Assembly (NCBI GenBank): GCA_017882935.1
Contig: JADGOP010000022.1
Coordinates: 1 to 12,620, forward strand
Reading direction: 5' to 3'
DNA length: 12,620 nucleotides
Source: Actinomycetota bacterium
Lineage (GTDB): Bacteria; Actinomycetota; Acidimicrobiia; Acidimicrobiales; Iamiaceae
Below, piece after piece: positions 8,758 through 12,620 of this stretch. A model generated the notes under the pieces. It made no database searches, had not been told where the DNA came from, and saw only the letters and a list, made by a program, of their open reading frames with translations. Made by a program: the position numbers and the translations under genes. Within the stretch, counting starts at the first letter, position 1, and every line of letters begins with the position of its first letter.

Positions 8758-9746
8758 TGGTGGCCGAGGCGACGCCGGTCGCTGCTGATCGCGGCGGCGC
8801 GCGCCGCGTGGCCCGCTGGGTGGGCCTCGTCGGGTACGCCGTGCTCTTCGTGTGGTGGTTCCGGCGCTGGGGCTTCCCCAAGCAGCGGGAGGAGGTGATC
8901 GCGTGGCTCGTCGGCGCGCTGGTGGTGGTCGCGGCGTTCGCCCCCGGCCGGCGCGTGTGGCGCGTGCTGGTCGACTGGATCCCCTTCACGCTGGTGTTCA
9001 TCGCGTACGACTACTCGCGGGGTGCGGCCGACACCCTCGGCATGCCGGTCCACGTCACGCCGCAGATCACCATGGACCGTTGGATCGGGCTCGGCACGGT
9101 GCCGAGCGTGTGGCTCCAGCAGCACTTCCTGTCGCAGCGCAGCGTGCACCTCTGGCAGGTGGTGCCCAGCGCGACCTACCTCAGCCACTTCGTCGTGCCC
9201 TACGCGGTGGCGGCGTGGCTGTACGCCGGTGACCGGGGCCGCTGGATCGCGTACACCAAGCGGTTCGTGTCGCTGAGCTTCCTCGGGGTGATGACGTACA
9301 TCCTGCTGCCGTGGGCGCCGCCGTGGATGGCGTCGAGCCGGGGCCTCCTGCCGCCCCTGGAGCGGTCGGTGAACGACGGCTGGCTCTACGTGCACCTGAA
9401 CTTCGCCCGGAGCGCCTTCAACGAGGGTCAGGCCACGGTGAACCTCACCGCCGCGCTCCCGTCGCTGCACGCGGCGTACCCCCTCATGATCGCGCTGTTC
9501 TTCTGGCGCACCTCACGCTGGTGGGCCCGCGTCGTGCTTGCGGCCTACCCGCTGCTCATGGCGTTCAGCCTGGTGTTCGGCGCCGAGCACTACGTCGTCG
9601 ACATCCTGCTGGGCTGGGTCTACGCCGTGCTGGTGGAGGTCGTGTGGCGCCGCGTCGAGCGCCGCCGGCGCCGGAACCTGCAGGTCGACGGGCCTGCCCG
9701 GGAGGCGGTCGCAGCACCGCTCGCGCCCTCGGAGCCGGTGGCGTGA
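8757..9746 (+). CDS. PAP2-family integral membrane phosphatase/phosphotransferase (Aur1/Ipt1-like PAP2_3)
   Basis: This is a 329-residue multi-pass membrane protein. Hydrophobic segments alternate from about residue 20, with a region containing MDRWIGLGTVPS before the catalytic part. The acid-phosphatase/PAP2 motifs are PSLHA (235-239, H238) and HYVVD (H278, D282), in the order and spacing of the Aur1/Ipt1-like branch, where a lipid phosphate is hydrolysed or a phospho-headgroup is exchanged. The active site would face outside. GAGGG lies eight bases before the chosen GTG (8757), whose first base is the last base of the mannosyltransferase stop; GTG at 8748 and 8760 are alternatives. Coupling to the mannosyltransferase suggests a role with lipid-linked sugars or envelope lipids. 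The substrate cannot be read from the sequence. Confidence 0.85.
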   Translation: MVAEATPVAADRGGARRVARWVGLVGYAVLFVWWFRRWGFPKQREEVIAWLVGALVVVAAFAPGRRVWRVLVDWIPFTLVFIAYDYSRGAADTLGMPVHVTPQITMDRWIGLGTVPSVWLQQHFLSQRSVHLWQVVPSATYLSHFVVPYAVAAWLYAGDRGRWIAYTKRFVSLSFLGVMTYILLPWAPPWMASSRGLLPPLERSVNDGWLYVHLNFARSAFNEGQATVNLTAALPSLHAAYPLMIALFFWRTSRWWARVVLAAYPLLMAFSLVFGAEHYVVDILLGWVYAVLVEVVWRRVERRRRRNLQVDGPAREAVAAPLAPSEPVA

Positions 9747-9752
9747 CCCGGT

Positions 9753-9758
9753 TAGCAT
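9753..9758 (+). promoter_or_regulatory. Candidate -10 element before the truncated acyltransferase
   Basis: TAGCAT matches TANNNT and ends 11 bases before the ATG at 9770, with no Shine-Dalgarno between them. A short or absent leader is plausible. It would let the acyltransferase pair and downstream genes be transcribed separately from the mannosyltransferase genes. Confidence 0.35.
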
Positions 9759-9769
9759 CCGGCGTCCCC

Positions 9770-10027
9770 ATGTCGACTCCCCGAAGCTCTTCGCACGCAC
9801 GGTTCGGCTACGTGCCGGCACTCGGCGGGCTGCGGGCCCTCGCCGTGCTCTCGGTGATGCTGTACCACGGGGGGATCGTGCGGGTGAGTGGCGGGTTCCT
9901 CGGCGTCGACCTGTTGTTCGTGCTCAGCGGCTACCGCATCACCACCCCGCTGCTGTGGGACTGGCTCCGACCTCAACTCGTGGCCCTGCGCCGCCGCTTT
10001 GGCGCGGGCCCTGCCACCGTCCGTTGA
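9770..10027 (+). pseudogene. Truncated acyltransferase-3 (N-terminal 85 residues only)
   Basis: The frame encodes 85 residues that match the start of the next gene. Over 51 aligned positions I count 34 identities, including YxPALxG, the membrane histidine (H33, YHGGI) and GGFLGVDLxFVLSG. After about residue 62 the similarity ends and a short Arg-rich tail leads to TGA. A whole enzyme of this family needs about ten membrane helices and 350 or more residues, so this is a remnant with roughly two helices. The usual LDG/LRA motif reads LGGLRA, and SGFLIT reads SGYRIT, further signs of relaxed constraint. It is not a frameshift of the next gene, because that gene has its own complete N-terminus. 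It may still be translated: the ATG follows a -10-like TAGCAT, and its TGA overlaps the next start as TTGA. Confidence 0.7.
9896..9915 (+). repeat. 20-bp direct repeat shared by the truncated and full acyltransferase
   Basis: The 20 bases here recur exactly at 10147-10166, 251 bp downstream, at the equivalent codons for FLGVDL. Since flanking bases differ, this marks an old duplication or strong constraint, and is a possible site of recombination between the copies. Confidence 0.7.
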
Positions 10028-11985
10028 CCGGCACCACTCCGGGCTCGCGCACCCTCAGCTACCAACCGGCGCTCGACGGCATCAGGGCGGTGGCGGTGCT
10101 GGGCGTGCTGGTGTTCCACGCGGGCATCGAACGGGTGGTGGGGGGCTTCCTCGGCGTCGACCTGTTCTTCGTCCTGAGCGGGTTCCTCATCACGACCCTG
10201 CTGCTGCGCGAGTGGCACCGCACCGGCGGGATCGCGCTCGGGGGCTTCTACGCCCGTCGCGTCCGCCGGCTGTTCCCCGCCCTGCTGCTGGTGCTGCTGG
10301 CGGTGAGCGTCTACATGCGGGTGGTGGCGCCCGCGGCGACGCGCTCGGCGGTGCGGCTCGACGCGGTGTCGTCGCTCTTCTACGTGGCCAACTGGCGCTT
10401 CGTCTTCAGTCACCAGTCGTACTTCGCGGGCTCGTTGGAGCCGTCGCCGCTGCGCCACCTCTGGTCGCTCGCGGTCGAGGAGCAGTGGTACCTGGTGTGG
10501 CCGTTGGTGCTGACGGTCGCACTGCGCCGCCTGTCGCAGCGCCTCGACGTGCTGCTGGCGTTCGTCCTCGCGCTGGCCGTCGCGTCGCTCGGGTGGATGG
10601 CCAACCTGGTCCCGGCCCACGCCGACTCGTCGCGCGCGTACTACGGCACCGACTCGCACGCCTACGTGCTGCTGCTCGGCGCCGCGCTCGCCATCTGGCG
10701 CCACCAGCGCCCGGCCCGACCCGGCTGGGCGGCGCGCCCGGGCCAGGTGCTGGGCCTTGTGGGCCTCGCCGTCATCGGCTGGTACTTCGTGGCCGTCGCC
10801 GGCACCGCCCACTGGCTCTACCTCGGTGGCTACGTGCCCTTCGTCGTGGCGGGCCTGCTCGTGGTCGACGCGGCCATGGCCCCCGTGCCGACCCTGTTCA
10901 AGCGGCTGCTCGGGCTGGCCCCGCTGGCGTGGATCGGGCGGATCTCCTACGGGCTCTACCTGTGGCACTGGCCGATCGACGTGTGGCTGAACCCCGCGCG
11001 CGTCCACTTGTCGCCCCATGCCCTCACGGCGGTTCGGCTGGCCGTCACCTTCGCGGTGAGCACCGCCTCGTACTACGCGGTCGAGCGCCCGATCCGCACC
11101 GCGAACTGGGCTGGCCTGCGCTCACCAGGGCGCGCGACGGCCGGCTTCGCGGGCGTTGCGAGCGCGGCCGTGCTCGTGGCCTCGGTGCTGCTGATCGGGC
11201 ACGGCACGGCGTCGGTGCCCCTGTTCGGCACCGGCGGCACGGCGTCGGCGGCGAAGCTCCCCGGGCCCGTGCCGTTCGAGCCGGGCAAGCTGCGCGTGAT
11301 GGTCGTGGGTGACTCCGTGGCGTTCAAGCTCGCGTACGGCGCCACCGGGCCGGTCACGCCGAAGGTGACGGTGATCGGCACCGGCCAGCTGGGCTGCGGC
11401 CTGGTGCCGTACTCCGGCAACACCATCACGGCCGACCTGGTGTGGGACGGGTCCGCCGGCTCGTGCTCGGCCCTGCGCCAGGCGTGGGACTACGGCCTGG
11501 CACAGAAGCCCGACCTGGTGCTGTTCGAGGTCGGTGCCTGGGAGGTCTACAACCGGGTGATCCAGGGGACCGACCACAAGGTGTTCACCGCCGACTACGA
11601 GCGCGTCATCGACCAACGCCTGCAGCTCTACCTCGACTACTTCACGTCCCGCACCCGGGCGCGCGTGGCGATGCTCGACGTGCCGTGCATGCGCCCCACC
11701 GAGTTCGACCTCGGTGGTGGGCCGAACGTGCGCGGTGACGACCGGCGCGTGGCGTGGCTCAACGGGGTGTTCCGGCGCTTCGCCGCCAGGCACGCCTCGC
11801 AGCTCACGATCGTCCCGATCTCGCCGTTCCTGTGCCCCAAGGGCGCGTACCGCAAGGCCATCGACGGGGTCACCCTCCGCTACGACGGCGTGCACTTCAA
11901 CACCCCCGCACTGAAGTTCGTGTGGGCCTACCTCACCCCGAAGCTGCGGGAGCTGGCCTCGCCGGGCGACGGTCGGGGATCCTGA
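10024..11985 (+). CDS. Acyltransferase-3 (OafA-type) fused to SGNH esterase/transferase domain
   Basis: This is a 653-residue membrane protein. Residues about 11-365 are the multi-helix acyltransferase-3 domain. They show YQPALDGIRA (13-22), the membrane histidine H32 (VFHAG), GGFLGVDLFFVLSGFLIT (40-57), FYARRVRRLFP and LWSLAVEEQWYL (E152/E153). A helix at about 380-400 leads to an extracytoplasmic SGNH domain with VVGDSVA (S431 nucleophile) and DGVHF (D621, H624). OafA-type enzymes carry an acyl group across the membrane and place it on an exported sugar; the SGNH part completes the transfer. The acceptor is unknown. The TTG at 10024 is the only start near the family N-terminus; it overlaps the fragment's stop and has no Shine-Dalgarno, so translation probably depends on ribosomes finishing the fragment. 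The gene ends one base before DUF501. Confidence 0.9.
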   Translation: MTGTTPGSRTLSYQPALDGIRAVAVLGVLVFHAGIERVVGGFLGVDLFFVLSGFLITTLLLREWHRTGGIALGGFYARRVRRLFPALLLVLLAVSVYMRVVAPAATRSAVRLDAVSSLFYVANWRFVFSHQSYFAGSLEPSPLRHLWSLAVEEQWYLVWPLVLTVALRRLSQRLDVLLAFVLALAVASLGWMANLVPAHADSSRAYYGTDSHAYVLLLGAALAIWRHQRPARPGWAARPGQVLGLVGLAVIGWYFVAVAGTAHWLYLGGYVPFVVAGLLVVDAAMAPVPTLFKRLLGLAPLAWIGRISYGLYLWHWPIDVWLNPARVHLSPHALTAVRLAVTFAVSTASYYAVERPIRTANWAGLRSPGRATAGFAGVASAAVLVASVLLIGHGTASVPLFGTGGTASAAKLPGPVPFEPGKLRVMVVGDSVAFKLAYGATGPVTPKVTVIGTGQLGCGLVPYSGNTITADLVWDGSAGSCSALRQAWDYGLAQKPDLVLFEVGAWEVYNRVIQGTDHKVFTADYERVIDQRLQLYLDYFTSRTRARVAMLDVPCMRPTEFDLGGGPNVRGDDRRVAWLNGVFRRFAARHASQLTIVPISPFLCPKGAYRKAIDGVTLRYDGVHFNTPALKFVWAYLTPKLRELASPGDGRGS

Positions 11986-11986
11986 C

Positions 11987-12502
11987 GTGGTGGACCCCGA
12001 CGATCTCGTGGCGGTGGAGGCGCTGCTCGGCCGCCCTCCCGCCGGCGCGTTCGAGGTGGTGGTGCGGCACGCCGACGGCTCACCGCTGGTGATCGCCAAC
12101 GCCCCGCTCCTCGACGACGGCACCCCCATGCCCACGCGGTACTGGCTGGTGGGTGAGCCGGAACGTGCCCGTGTCGGGCGGCTCGAGTCGGAGGGCGGGG
12201 TGAACCGCTCGGAGGCCGAGGTCGACGCCGACGAGCTCGAGGCCGCGCACCGGCGCTACGCCGCCGAGCGTGACGCCCTCATCCCCCCGACCCACACCGG
12301 TCCCCGCCCCTCGGGCGGCGTGGGCGGCACCCGGCGCGGCGTCAAGTGCCTGCACGCCCACTACGCCTGGCACCTGGCGGGTGGCGACGACCCGGTCGGG
12401 CGCTGGGTCGCGGCCCGGCTCGACCCGTCGGCCACCGGTGCCGGTGGCCCCTACGATCCCGCGGACCAGCCGCCGGACCACCAGGAGCCAACGCAGCCAT
12501 GA
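11987..12502 (+). CDS. DUF501 family protein
   Basis: This 171-residue soluble protein has the DUF501 hallmarks. These are an N-terminal LLGRPPxGxFEVVVRxADGSP, then TPMPTRYWLVGEPERARVGRLESEGGV, and late in the chain the conserved VKCLHAHYAWHL with C121, H123, H125 and H129, followed by DPVGRWV. The Cys/His cluster could bind a metal; this is inference. The biochemical function of the family is not established. The GTG at 11987 is one base after the acyltransferase stop, with GGGGA seven bases upstream. The stop overlaps the ppx start as ATGA. The pairing DUF501-ppx next to eno-ftsB is conserved in actinobacteria, and here the two pairs are separated by the envelope block. The Pro-rich tail after residue 145 is not conserved-looking. 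Confidence 0.92.
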   Translation: MVDPDDLVAVEALLGRPPAGAFEVVVRHADGSPLVIANAPLLDDGTPMPTRYWLVGEPERARVGRLESEGGVNRSEAEVDADELEAAHRRYAAERDALIPPTHTGPRPSGGVGGTRRGVKCLHAHYAWHLAGGDDPVGRWVAARLDPSATGAGGPYDPADQPPDHQEPTQP

Positions 12503-12620
12503 CGGGGACCTCCTCGCCCAGCGCACCGCGCGTCGTTGGCGCGGTCGACTGCGGCACCAACTCCACGCGCCTCCTCGTGGCGCGCCTCGGCGACGACGGT
12601 GAGCTGGTCACGATCGAGCG
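12499..12620 (+). CDS. ppx: Ppx/GppA exopolyphosphatase family (3' end outside window)
   Basis: Only the first 40 residues are visible. After a short Ser/Pro leader comes VVGAVDCGTNSTRLLVARL, the first phosphate-binding segment of the actin/hsp70-type ATPase fold as found in Ppx/GppA phosphatases. These enzymes release phosphate from polyphosphate or convert pppGpp to ppGpp. The ATG overlaps the DUF501 stop (ATGA), and AGGAG lies 11 bases upstream. In mycobacteria the gene in this position is ppx2, which supports the call. Which of the two activities dominates cannot be told from this end of the protein. Confidence 0.9.
   Translation, partial: MTGTSSPSAPRVVGAVDCGTNSTRLLVARLGDDGELVTIE

Noticed and set aside
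9538..10023. Upstream extension of the acyltransferase frame
   Set aside because: The extension is Arg/Pro-rich and overlaps the PAP2 gene and the fragment in other frames; family similarity begins just after the TTG at 10024.
9973..11019. 348-codon minus-strand frame opposite the acyltransferase
   Set aside because: His/Arg/Gln/Glu-rich composition typical of an antisense shadow.
9770..11985. Single acyltransferase broken by a frameshift
   Set aside because: The second frame contains its own full N-terminal domain, so the first frame is a separate partial copy.

Overview
The window is very GC-rich and densely coded. Genes are tightly packed, with ATGA, GTGA, TAGTG and TTGA stop/start overlaps and frequent GTG or TTG starts, which fits a high-GC actinobacterium. 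The cores tetrapyrrole methylase-MazG, enolase, FtsB/DivIC, DUF501 and Ppx/GppA occur in the same order as the mycobacterial mazG-lpqU-eno-ftsB-DUF501-ppx neighbourhood. A SurA-like lipoprotein upstream and the domain forms suggest an Acidimicrobiia-type lineage; that placement is inference. No mobile element, CRISPR array, rRNA or tRNA was seen.

Layout. Positions 1-2496 (+) hold the 3' part of a SurA-like secreted foldase/chaperone lipoprotein and a MazG nucleotide pyrophosphohydrolase with an N-terminal methylase-like domain. Positions 2506-5025 (-) hold one 839-residue soluble protein that I cannot assign to any family. It converges on mazG with only 9 bp between stop codons and diverges from eno across 274 bp that carry candidate promoters and two inverted repeats. 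Positions 5300-7044 (+) hold eno and ftsB, overlapping by ATGA. Positions 7079-11985 (+) hold a cell-envelope block set between ftsB and DUF501: a small lipoprotein, a GT39 protein O-mannosyltransferase, a PAP2-type integral membrane phosphatase/transferase, an 85-residue truncated acyltransferase-3, and a full acyltransferase-3/SGNH protein. Positions 11987-12620 (+) return to the conserved order with DUF501 and the 5' end of an exopolyphosphatase.

How they may work together. The housekeeping genes cover nucleotide sanitation (MazG), glycolysis (Eno), division (FtsB) and polyphosphate/(p)ppGpp metabolism (Ppx). The inserted block looks like an envelope-modification unit that mannosylates exported proteins, handles a lipid-phosphate and O-acylates a surface glycan. 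The small lipoprotein is coupled to the mannosyltransferase by a GTGA overlap. The truncated acyltransferase sits directly before the full copy and may be needed for its translation, since the full gene begins with TTG, has no visible Shine-Dalgarno and overlaps the fragment's stop. The items most worth a second look are the 839-residue orphan with its palindromic control region, and the truncated/full acyltransferase pair.
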